Below, in pieces: positions 14,274 through 20,850 of a stretch of DNA of 20,850 nt (the stretch's first letter is position 1; each line of letters starts with the position of its first letter). A program made the position numbers and the translations under genes. The notes under the pieces were generated by a model. That model searched no databases. It saw nothing but the letters and a program-made list of their open reading frames with translations, and was not told the origin of the DNA. This stretch comes from Clostridia bacterium. Lineage in GTDB: Bacteria > Bacillota > Clostridia > TANB77 > UBA1234. The DNA lies in contig CAAFRB010000016.1 of the NCBI GenBank assembly GCA_900765095.1, forward strand, positions 1 to 20,850, written 5' to 3'.

Positions 14274-14408
14274 GTATTTTGTTGATTTTTATTTAAAAAT
14301 TTTTTCGACACATTGTGATATTTTTTGATTTAATATTAATCACTAGAAATAAAAAGCTACGACTTTTCTCCTTTCGTCTATCAAATGTTTTCTACTAAAA
14401 GAAAAAAA

Positions 14409-14442
14409 CAAAAAAGAAGACCCTCAAAATTAAGAGTCTTCT
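14409..14442 (-). terminator. terminator after the 689-residue coiled-coil gene
   Basis: On the minus strand AGAAGACTC pairs with GAGGGTCTTCT (small bulge) around an A/T loop and is followed by TTTTTTG and further T. It lies about 20 nt after the stop codon and separates this gene set from the dcw promoter. Confidence 0.85.
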
Positions 14443-14460
14443 ATGTATTATCAATATTTT

Positions 14461-16530
14461 TTAATCTCTATCTTGTCCTTTATTAACATCTCTTTGTCGA
14501 TTTTTATTTCTATCATCATCAAAAGAAACATTTAATCTACCATTTTCATCAAATTTAATCTCTATACCTAGTTTAGGTTCTGTTTTACCTTCATACAATT
14601 GTTCAAGTGTAGATTTTTTATACTCCATTGGCTTTGGACTAGAGAATGGAAATCTTCCTTTTACTGTAATATAATCTAAATCGGCATCATGGTTACTATA
14701 AGCTTTTTCTGGCGATTTCAAAATGTCACAAACCTCTTCAGGAGTCATTGCCGAATCTAGCGCCATAGCTACTTTAATTTGATTTCTAATTATCTCTGAT
14801 TGAGAATCTTTTGACTTTCCGTCTATTTCATCTCTACCTCTAAATCTAAAAGATGCAACACCGCTTTTAATTATACTACCAGACATGATTTTAGTAAATT
14901 CAGTATCTTTTCCACCATTTTCTTTCTTCATGTCTTTACAAATCTCCTTCAATCCTTCTTTGCCATATAATTTAATCATTCTTTCTCTTATTCCATCAAT
15001 TGATTTATTAAGTGCTTTTGAAGGCTTCTTTGTGTAGTAACTTAAATCTCTTTCTTTTCTAACAAGCTTATCTCCTTCAATATCAAAGAAACTCATCTTT
15101 CCATCTCTAGCATTAATTTTATCATCATTTTGCATTAGGAATACTTCCATACTTTGAGGTCTTTCATACACTTCTTGTATTTCGTCAATTGATTTATCTT
15201 TCGAGAATAGTCTTGAAAATAATCCTTGCTTCTTTGCTGGCAAATTTTCCTTTGCTTCTTCATGTTCTTCTCTGGTATTTCTAGTCTCAAAACTTGGATT
15301 AAGATTTTGATTTGTTTTATTTTTACTTTGGCCAATTGTTCCACCTATTGGTGTAGTATTCTCACCAGGAGCAGGCTTAGAGTTTTTATCAGGAGCTCCT
15401 TTTGGTGTAGGCGTATTTTGTGGTGCAGGTTTATTTTTCGATGTAGGCTGACCTTTTCCAGTATGCGTTCCGTTAATTTCTCCTTTTACCTTGCTCATGG
15501 CATAACCATTTCTACGATATTTGATATACTTTTCATGGTCGTCACTTATTTTTTGTACTGCTGTATTAAATACATCTTTTATCTCATCACCAGTCAAGTC
15601 AAAACCTTTATCCTCTATCACACCATATTTTCTAAGAATAGCATTTCTTTCATTTATTACTGGAATAACAACTTGACGAGCTTTTTTCAAGCCATCCAAA
15701 ACAACTGTCTTTTCTTTTCTCATTCTAGAAGCAAAATCATCTATTTCATCTAAGCTTAATGCTTCTGCATCAAGAGTGCCACCATACCCAAACATCACAT
15801 CGCACATGTTGATTCCAGTTACTAAATCGCCAACTTCTTGCTCTATTTTATTTTTTCTTGCAAGCAATTCTTTATATTCTTCAGAATTTCTGCCAACTGT
15901 ATTCTCCATATTTACCAGCTGAGTTCTTACATAAGCTGCATCCCTAATAAGTTTTTTTAAGCTTTCGATATCCGCTTCAGCTTTTTCCAACGCCTCATTT
16001 TTCTCTGAAAAATCTTTTAAATTTTCCAGCTGAGATTGAAATTCTTCGCTTTCTAGCTTTTGGATTACTGTATCTAATTTTTTTCTGTCCTCATCAATTT
16101 CACTGTCTTCAATATTTCCATTTAATCTGTTAATTGTAAATTCAGTTTCTTTTATTATCCTTTTAATTCCTTCTGTTGCACCTTCTATACCAGCTCCTTC
16201 CGCAATTTTCAAACCAAATCTATCACGTGCAATTCTCACAACCTCATTAAGTCTACTTAGCAAATTTCGAGAGCTTTCTGAAGATATATCTTTATCTAGT
16301 TCTCTTTGTATCACGGTAATTTCTTGATACATTCTTTTTAGTTCCAACATTTGTGAAGCATTGCTGTTCACTTCATCTCTATACGTCTTTTCATCTTGAA
16401 GTATAGCCTTGTTTCTTTCTATTCTTTCTTTAATCCTTTTTGCAACATCGCCTTTTTCTTTATTTTCATACGATTGCTCTAAAGTATTAATATTTCTTTC
16501 TAGTTCATCTATTAACTCATTTAATCCCAT
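14461..16530 (-). CDS. large coiled-coil protein of unknown function
   Basis: I do not recognise this 689-residue protein. The start is ATG 16530, 6 nt after GGGGGG; a TTG at 16548 is in frame but lies above that RBS. Residues about 1-345 are highly charged and strongly helical, with long coiled-coil stretches (for example ELIDELERNINTLEQSYENK). Residues about 360-430 are a Pro, Lys, Asn, Thr and Gly linker (NKPAPQNTPTPKGAPDKN). Then comes a short basic amphipathic segment GLFSRLFSK (about 436-444). Finally there is a mixed C-terminal region of about 240 residues ending in a very polar tail. No signal peptide, membrane helix or catalytic motif is visible, so it is probably cytoplasmic. Function is not inferred. 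It is the last gene before the terminator at 14409. Confidence 0.8.
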   Translation of the reverse strand: MGLNELIDELERNINTLEQSYENKEKGDVAKRIKERIERNKAILQDEKTYRDEVNSNASQMLELKRMYQEITVIQRELDKDISSESSRNLLSRLNEVVRIARDRFGLKIAEGAGIEGATEGIKRIIKETEFTINRLNGNIEDSEIDEDRKKLDTVIQKLESEEFQSQLENLKDFSEKNEALEKAEADIESLKKLIRDAAYVRTQLVNMENTVGRNSEEYKELLARKNKIEQEVGDLVTGINMCDVMFGYGGTLDAEALSLDEIDDFASRMRKEKTVVLDGLKKARQVVIPVINERNAILRKYGVIEDKGFDLTGDEIKDVFNTAVQKISDDHEKYIKYRRNGYAMSKVKGEINGTHTGKGQPTSKNKPAPQNTPTPKGAPDKNSKPAPGENTTPIGGTIGQSKNKTNQNLNPSFETRNTREEHEEAKENLPAKKQGLFSRLFSKDKSIDEIQEVYERPQSMEVFLMQNDDKINARDGKMSFFDIEGDKLVRKERDLSYYTKKPSKALNKSIDGIRERMIKLYGKEGLKEICKDMKKENGGKDTEFTKIMSGSIIKSGVASFRFRGRDEIDGKSKDSQSEIIRNQIKVAMALDSAMTPEEVCDILKSPEKAYSNHDADLDYITVKGRFPFSSPKPMEYKKSTLEQLYEGKTEPKLGIEIKFDENGRLNVSFDDDRNKNRQRDVNKGQDRD

Positions 16531-16545
16531 GTTTTTCCCCCCGTG

Positions 16546-16577
16546 CAAAGTAAATATGCATTAATGCAATTACTTTG
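16546..16577. repeat. inverted repeat centred on TGCATTAATGCA
   Basis: CAAAGTAA (16546-16553) pairs with TTACTTTG (16570-16577), and the centre TGCATTAATGCA is a 12-bp perfect palindrome. The whole forms a near-perfect hairpin or a dyad operator, ending about 15 bp above the start codon of the coiled-coil gene, next to its RBS. Confidence 0.6.
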
Positions 16578-16656
16578 AATATATTTTCTTTAGTTTTTTA
16601 CCACGAACAACCTTTGAAAGCTTAAATATATCTCTAAGTTTCCAAAGGTTGTACAT
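16570..16656 (-). CDS. possible 28-residue basic peptide
   Basis: An ATG 4 nt after the stop of the 46-residue gene opens a 28-codon frame starting MYNLWKLRDIF and ending in a Lys-rich tail (GKKLKKIYSK). GAAGG lies about 8 nt upstream. It would be amphipathic and cationic. It overlaps two inverted repeats, so the frame may be accidental. Tight spacing is the only support. Confidence 0.25.
   Translation of the reverse strand: MYNLWKLRDIFKLSKVVRGKKLKKIYSK
16607..16652. repeat. hairpin with ACAACCTTTG / CAAAGGTTGT arms
   Basis: A perfect 10-bp outer stem (16607-16616 with 16643-16652) continues inward with bulges. The arm sequence also occurs in the SLH terminator (157-166 with 183-192). There is no U-tract on either strand here, so termination is doubtful. 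It lies between the 46-residue gene and the coiled-coil gene. Confidence 0.5.
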
Positions 16657-16660
16657 AAAA

Positions 16661-16801
16661 CTAACCTTCGAGAATTTCGTCAACTTTATCCAATAAATCC
16701 GTTAGTCTTTCTAATTCTTCATCAGATAAAGCTGCTATATTCTCAGGCGTCATTGCTTCAATTAGCATATCCAATTTTTCTTGAACTTCTTGTTCACTCA
16801 T
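16661..16801 (-). CDS. 46-residue acidic helical protein
   Basis: This is a small unrecognised protein. AGGAG lies 9 nt before the ATG. It begins MSEQEVQEKLDMLIEAM and continues with TPENIAALSDEELERLTDLL, so it is strongly acidic and looks like two amphipathic helices with Leu at heptad-like spacing. There is no signal peptide or membrane segment. It starts 38 bp after the Spo0E-like gene and is probably co-transcribed with it. It could be a small partner or regulator of a neighbour, but nothing in the sequence identifies which. Confidence 0.65.
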   Translation of the reverse strand: MSEQEVQEKLDMLIEAMTPENIAALSDEELERLTDLLDKVDEILEG

Positions 16802-16839
16802 TAGTAACATCTCCTTTTTTCTTTTGTTTGATATATCTT

Positions 16840-16980
16840 TTAGACAAACTCTTGCTCGTAATACATTGTTATATATTTATCTAGTTCGATACTTACTTTA
16901 TATATTTCTTCGTATGGGGCATTGTTTTCTACTAATTGGTTAAGCACTTCTCTTAATGATTCAATTTTTTCGTTTAGCAT
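16840..16980 (-). CDS. Spo0E-like sporulation regulator (aspartyl-phosphate phosphatase)
   Basis: This is a 46-residue protein with GGAGG 7 nt upstream of the ATG. The sequence has the Spo0E-family two-helix pattern. A first helix KIESLREVLNQLVEN is followed after a short turn by YKVSIELDKYITMYY, which carries the family signature S-x-E-L-D near residues 30-34. Spo0E-like proteins dephosphorylate Spo0A~P and so delay sporulation. The length fits the short clostridial members. It lies 57 bp after lgt and is likely read with it. Identification rests on the motif and size, since such short sequences carry limited signal. Confidence 0.75.
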   Translation of the reverse strand: MLNEKIESLREVLNQLVENNAPYEEIYKVSIELDKYITMYYEQEFV

Positions 16981-17037
16981 AAAAATTCCTCCTCATCTAT
17001 TTCCTTAATTTTATTTAACAATAAATTACAAAAGTTG

Positions 17038-17910
17038 TCAACTAGCTTTTTCAACATTTCGTCGACCTTTTACTTTTCCATAATATATAATTCCAAATAT
17101 TACGACAAATACCAGGCTTAAAACCTGTGAAATTCTAAAATTTGCAAGCATCAAAGAATCCGTTCTTAGTCCTTCTATGAAAAACCTTATCACTCCATAC
17201 AAAATCATATAAAGATAAAAAATTTGTCCTTTAAATTTCTTGTTTTTTGACAAATTCACCAAAAATAAAAAGCTTAAAAATGTCAAAATTGATTCGTATA
17301 AAAATGTCGGATGAACATAGATATAGTCATGTATTGCTGTTTTGTACATTCCCATCTTCCAAGGTAAATTTGTTTCGTAACCATAAGCTTCGCTATTAAC
17401 AAAATTTCCCCATCTACCGATAGATTGTACTAATATTAAGTATGGTACAAGTAAGTCTGCCAAATCATAAAAATTTATCTTTTTCTTTTTACAAAAATAT
17501 ATTCCATACAATATGGCACCAATCACTCCACCATATATTGCAATTCCGCCATTCCATATCATAAATATTTTTATAGGATCTTGTAAGTAATAGTCTAGGT
17601 TAAATAAAACATAATATAACCTTGCACTTGCAAATCCAATTATAATTGCGCCAACAAGATAATCAACAACAGTATCGAAAGTTATCAAATTGATATTTTC
17701 AATTTTCTTTGACTTTTTATCAGTTAAGCCTGATTTTTGAGCATTGCTTTTGCGTTTCAAACCGCCATCCATTCTTAGCTTTAATAGCAAAAGTGCTAAT
17801 ATTATTCCCGTTACTATTATAATTCCATACCAATATATTTTAAATGGTTCAATCTCAAGTGCTATGGGATTTATATATATTTCTTTTCCGAAAAATATTA
17901 TTGGTTCCAT
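17038..17910 (-). CDS. lgt: prolipoprotein diacylglyceryl transferase Lgt
   Basis: Lgt is a polytopic membrane enzyme that transfers diacylglycerol from phosphatidylglycerol to the lipobox Cys of prolipoproteins. It is 290 residues with about seven membrane helices. The Lgt signature is present as SIGRWGNFVNSEAYG (about 163-177), along with GGIAIYGGVIGA (about 121-132) and the C-terminal IEGLRTDSL. A Lys/Ser-rich loop (about 48-75, LKRKSNAQKSGLTDKKSKK) between the first helices is longer than usual. AGGTGGAG precedes the ATG. It lies 84 bp after the M16 peptidase pair with no terminator between, suggesting one transcript. Confidence 0.93.
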   Translation of the reverse strand: MEPIIFFGKEIYINPIALEIEPFKIYWYGIIIVTGIILALLLLKLRMDGGLKRKSNAQKSGLTDKKSKKIENINLITFDTVVDYLVGAIIIGFASARLYYVLFNLDYYLQDPIKIFMIWNGGIAIYGGVIGAILYGIYFCKKKKINFYDLADLLVPYLILVQSIGRWGNFVNSEAYGYETNLPWKMGMYKTAIHDYIYVHPTFLYESILTFLSFLFLVNLSKNKKFKGQIFYLYMILYGVIRFFIEGLRTDSLMLANFRISQVLSLVFVVIFGIIYYGKVKGRRNVEKAS

Positions 17911-17994
17911 TACTCCACCTCGTGTATCATTTTATACTAATCTCATACTACAAATTAACGAGAATCATTCATTAATCTTGTAACATAGTTTAGC

Positions 17995-19308
17995 TTATAG
18001 TGGATTTATTATTGATACAGCCTCCTTATTAAAATCAAAATGATTTTTCAAAACATCTTCTGCATACTCTCTAGTTATATCTTTGTAAGCCTTTGCATAC
18101 ATTGCAGAATTAATACCTCTAAAGAAGTCTGATATGAACATATTAGCAACTGTACTAACATCTTCGAAACTTCTTACAAAGCTTCCGTATAAAGATTTTT
18201 TTGTTCTTTCAAACTCTTCTGCATCAATGCCATTTTCCTTAAGTTCTTTTATTTTTTGATTTACTCTTTCAATTACAGCCTCTGCATTTTTTGATTCGCC
18301 AGATATTGCACTATACGCATAATCCTCTTCCATAGAAAAGTCAGAAGATAATTCTTTTGTAAGCAAGCCTTCATTATACAAATCTTCGTATAATTTCGTT
18401 CCATTTCCTGCGATGAGCTCTAAAAGGATTTGAACCGTTACGTTATATTTAATAGTTTCATTTACATCATCGGGTAATGCGGCTTTTAGTTTATCGCCAT
18501 TTGCATACTTATTTATCGCATAAGTATCTTTAAAGCCAAACATAAACATTGGAACACTTATATCCATTTTCTTTTCACATTTATCTTTGTTTAAAGAATC
18601 CTTCTCATCTCCGTAAAATCTATCTATCTCTGAAAATACTTTTTGTTCTCTTGTATCACTCTTAATGATGTTTAATACTTCGTCAACATTAACATCACCA
18701 GCAACACAAAGAATCATGTTAGATGGGTCATAAAAAGTGTTATAACATCTATACAAAATCTCTGGTGTTATTTCAGCAATACTTTCTATAGTTCCTGCAA
18801 TATCTTTTGTTATAGCGTGTTTACCATACAAGCAATTTAAAAATCCAAAAAACAATTGCCAGCCTGGATCGTCATCATACATTTGAATTTCTTGACCGAT
18901 AATACCTTTTTCTTTTTCAACGTTTTCTTTTGTCAAATATGGATTTTGAACAAATTGTATAAGTGCTTTTAAAACTTCTTCAAAGTTATTAGTACATTCG
19001 AACAAATATGATGTGTGATTAAAACTAGTGTAAGCGTTTGGATTTGCGCCCATTTTTGTAAGTCTATCTAATGCATTTATTCCATCTTCTTGTTCAAATA
19101 ATTTGTGTTCTAGGAAATGTGCAACACCATCTGGAACTGTAACAGGTTCTGTTTCATTTTCTGTTTTAAATTCATAATTGATAGAGCCGAAATGAGTGGC
19201 ATAAGCTGCATATTTCTTATTTCCACCTTTTATAGGAATAATAACCACTTGTAATCCATTCGACAATTTTTCAGTATATATTTTTTCATTTAAACATTCA
19301 TAAATCAT
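17995..19308 (-). CDS. M16 family zinc peptidase, YmfH-like (catalytic partner)
   Basis: This is a 437-residue protein with the inverted zinc motif HFLEH (His64, Glu67, His68) and the downstream Glu-bearing segment VEKEKGIIGQEI (about 130-141) that supplies the third ligand. It has the two-domain M16 layout, with no signal peptide. In Bacillota, YmfF/YmfH-type genes come as a pair in which only one partner keeps the zinc site; this is the active-type one. The natural substrate of such pairs is mostly unknown; they are thought to degrade or process short peptides. GAGGTGAG lies just before the ATG. It begins 14 nt after its partner's stop, so the two are clearly coupled. Confidence 0.88.
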   Translation of the reverse strand: MIYECLNEKIYTEKLSNGLQVVIIPIKGGNKKYAAYATHFGSINYEFKTENETEPVTVPDGVAHFLEHKLFEQEDGINALDRLTKMGANPNAYTSFNHTSYLFECTNNFEEVLKALIQFVQNPYLTKENVEKEKGIIGQEIQMYDDDPGWQLFFGFLNCLYGKHAITKDIAGTIESIAEITPEILYRCYNTFYDPSNMILCVAGDVNVDEVLNIIKSDTREQKVFSEIDRFYGDEKDSLNKDKCEKKMDISVPMFMFGFKDTYAINKYANGDKLKAALPDDVNETIKYNVTVQILLELIAGNGTKLYEDLYNEGLLTKELSSDFSMEEDYAYSAISGESKNAEAVIERVNQKIKELKENGIDAEEFERTKKSLYGSFVRSFEDVSTVANMFISDFFRGINSAMYAKAYKDITREYAEDVLKNHFDFNKEAVSIINPL

Positions 19309-19322
19309 TTTCTCACCTCACA

Positions 19323-20585
19323 TTATTTTGTTAAATAATAGTTCACAACAGGACGAAGTTTGTTTGCAACTTCCACTATATCTTCCTTTGTAACCTTTTT
19401 TATATTTTCAATCATTTCTTCTACTGTATCATTTATACCTAATATGAATTGACCAATGCTAAGTTCTATCATTGTCATCTCGTCATCCAAGCAAGAATTA
19501 AAAATGTTTTCTAAAAATACTTTTGCATCTCTAACATCTTCATCTGTGAAATTGCCTTTTTTCATATCGTCCACTTGAATCTTTATTAATTCCAATGCTT
19601 TATCATACTTGTCAAGTTCAATTCCAGCTGTAACTAATAGCACACCTTTATGTTTCAAATATGTTGACCTTGTTGTGTAAGCCAGGCTTGCCTTTTCTCT
19701 AACATTTTGAAATAACTTGGAATTTGAAGAGCCACCCAAAATTGCATTATACATAGTCATTTTATAGAAGTTTTCAGGTGTCAATTCAATATCTATGTCA
19801 TAGCCTAAAACTAGCTTTCCTTGAGTTACTTCCATTCTATCTACAATCTTCTTTTCTGTTAGATTTAAAGTACTCTTCTTAGTTCTCATAATTTTATCGT
19901 TTGAGAAATCTGATTTTTCAAATTTTGAAAAGAAAAATTTTTTAATCTTTTCTATGTCAACATCGCCTGCAACATAAAAATGTTTTTCGCTTTTCTCTAA
20001 AATATTAGTATATTGTTCATACAAGTTTTTTGCGTTTATTTCTTCTAAATCTTCTTCTCTACCATATTTGTATATTCCATAAGGGTCGTCTCCAAACATC
20101 GCTTCTAGCGCCCTATAATTAGCGTATACAGCTTTATTATTTATCTTACTTTTTATAAGTTCACGCAAAGTTTCTTTTTCTTGCGAAACGTACTCCTCAT
20201 CGAATATGCCATTTACTAATTTGGGAGAATATATAACGTCATATAAGAAATTTAAGCTATCCAAAAATAATGGTTCGTTTTCTAGTGCGTATTTATCATC
20301 AATGCAAGAAATGTAAAATTGCATTGCTTGTTTGTCTCCAATTTTATCAGTACTTGCGTCAAACAAAGCACCATACATGTCGTTCATCTTTGTTGCGATA
20401 TCTTTCATTGTCTGTAATTTAGAAGTTCCTCTTCTTAATACTGCAGGTACTAAAGCGTTTTTTGTAATTTCATCTTTGTTTAAATCAGTAAGAAAAAAAG
20501 CTGCTACAATATTTGATTTAAATTTATTAGTTTTTAATGCATGTACAAAAACTTTTTCATTTATTCTTATTACTTCTTCTTTCAT
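19323..20585 (-). CDS. M16 family protein lacking the zinc motif, YmfF-like (partner)
   Basis: This is a 420-residue protein. I start it at ATG 20585, 6 nt after GGAGG; an in-frame ATG at 20603 coincides with the predicted start of transcription. The N-terminal half has the M16 fold pattern (NALVPAVLRRGTSKLQTM, then LFDASTDKIGDKQAMQFY), but the HxxEH motif is absent where it would be expected (around ITKNALVPAVLRRG). Later M16 features remain: HFYVAGDVDIEKI and AILGGSSNSKLFQNVREKASLAY, the latter holding the Arg/Tyr region that binds substrate in M16 enzymes. It probably forms a heterodimer with the zinc-bearing partner next to it. It is the first gene of this leftward set. Confidence 0.88.
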   Translation of the reverse strand: MKEEVIRINEKVFVHALKTNKFKSNIVAAFFLTDLNKDEITKNALVPAVLRRGTSKLQTMKDIATKMNDMYGALFDASTDKIGDKQAMQFYISCIDDKYALENEPLFLDSLNFLYDVIYSPKLVNGIFDEEYVSQEKETLRELIKSKINNKAVYANYRALEAMFGDDPYGIYKYGREEDLEEINAKNLYEQYTNILEKSEKHFYVAGDVDIEKIKKFFFSKFEKSDFSNDKIMRTKKSTLNLTEKKIVDRMEVTQGKLVLGYDIDIELTPENFYKMTMYNAILGGSSNSKLFQNVREKASLAYTTRSTYLKHKGVLLVTAGIELDKYDKALELIKIQVDDMKKGNFTDEDVRDAKVFLENIFNSCLDDEMTMIELSIGQFILGINDTVEEMIENIKKVTKEDIVEVANKLRPVVNYYLTK

Positions 20586-20610
20586 ATATTGCCTCCTTTT
20601 CATTTCTATT

Positions 20611-20640
20611 AGTATATCTCATGTTTGGTAATATATTCAA
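20611..20640 (-). promoter_or_regulatory. probable promoter of the M16-lgt gene set
   Basis: On the minus strand TTGAAT (20640-20635), 18 bp, then TATACT (20616-20611). The predicted start of transcription is near 20604, giving a leader of about 20 nt that holds the GGAGG site. Confidence 0.6.
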
Positions 20641-20699
20641 TATTTAATTTCAAAATATAATCAGCATTTTTGATGGTTTTTGTTCATCATCTTTAAATG

Positions 20700-20736
20700 A
20701 AAAAATAGACTGACATCATATTGGTGCCAGTCTATT
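20700..20736 (-). terminator. terminator of an unseen minus-strand gene to the right
   Basis: On the minus strand AATAGACTG (20736-20728) pairs with CAGTCTATT (20712-20704) and is followed by a run of T (20705-20700). It lies about 60 bp above the promoter of the M16 pair and so insulates the two units. Confidence 0.8.
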
Positions 20737-20770
20737 GTAATTTTTATTTACTTCTTGCTACACAAGAAAG

Positions 20771-20850
20771 ATGAAAATCTTCGATTTTCATTCTTTCGTC
20801 CCTCGAGAGTTTTCGACCGAAAGGAAGAAAATCTCTCGCATAAATTAAAG
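20771..20850. repeat. 80-bp dispersed direct repeat, right copy
   Basis: This is identical to 4-83 and continues to the window edge, so the true unit may be longer. Here the first hairpin is one base shorter, since the flank reads AAG before ATGAAAATC. Read on the minus strand the repeat also contains ATG CGA GAG, a 17-codon frame whose TGA overlaps the ATG of MKIEDFHLSCVARSK, which stops in unique sequence just before the terminator at 20736. These tiny frames may be accidental. Confidence 0.85.

Noticed and set aside
15226..15753. 175-codon plus-strand frame
   Set aside because: It is antisense to the coiled-coil gene, rich in Cys, Phe and Ser as expected from reversed Lys/Glu codons, and lacks an RBS and promoter.
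1..20850. Circular element with overlapping contig ends
   Set aside because: The terminal match starts at base 4 with a mismatch at base 3, gene content is core chromosomal, and there are no replication or mobilisation genes.

Overview
The window looks like chromosomal DNA from a low-GC Bacillota, most likely a spore-forming Clostridia-type organism. The evidence is a high A+T content, strong GGAGG-type ribosome binding sites, a SpoVD-type PBP with PASTA domains, a Spo0E-like small protein, a DAP-type MurE, and intrinsic terminators with clean U-tracts. There is no transposase, integrase, phage gene, tRNA, rRNA or CRISPR array. Nearly all the DNA is core cell-envelope and isoprenoid biology.

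Layout from left to right. (1) Positions 1-200 hold a dispersed repeat, a 20-bp perfect inverted repeat and the terminator of an SLH-domain surface protein (minus strand, 214-1059). (2) A 500-bp divergent intergenic region carries promoters in both directions. (3) On the plus strand lie a secreted HExxH metallopeptidase (1562-2467) and dxs (2588-4549), each with its own promoter and terminator. (4) A small thioredoxin-like gene (minus) is followed by a block of two almost identical 99-bp hairpin repeats (4982-5238). (5) A division and cell-wall (dcw) operon is read leftwards from 14273 to 5294: mraZ, rsmH, ftsL, spoVD, murE, mraY, ftsW. It has a recognisable MraZ operator at its head and an intrinsic terminator at its tail. 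(6) A second leftward gene set runs from 20640 to 14409: a YmfF/YmfH-like M16 peptidase pair, lgt, a Spo0E-like gene, a 46-residue acidic protein and a 689-residue coiled-coil protein of unknown function. (7) The right edge holds the terminator of an unseen minus-strand gene and a second copy of the dispersed repeat that opens the window.

How the genes fit together. MraZ controls the dcw operon. RsmH modifies 16S rRNA. FtsL, FtsW and SpoVD belong to the septal or spore peptidoglycan synthesis machinery. MurE and MraY make the precursor (UDP-MurNAc-tripeptide and lipid I). Dxs feeds the isoprenoid pathway that supplies undecaprenyl phosphate, the carrier MraY uses. Lgt begins lipoprotein maturation. 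The Spo0E-like protein would dephosphorylate Spo0A and so restrain sporulation.

I found no clearly new enzymatic system. The least explained material is non-coding. It comprises a family of roughly 70-76-bp hairpin elements in and beside the dcw operon, an 80-bp repeat at both window edges, and an array of nine TCTTTTGTAA-like decamers between mraZ and rsmH. Among proteins, the 689-residue coiled-coil protein and its small neighbours are the main unknowns. Several starts differ from the longest open frame. I chose them from ribosome binding sites and promoter positions and explain this in each entry.
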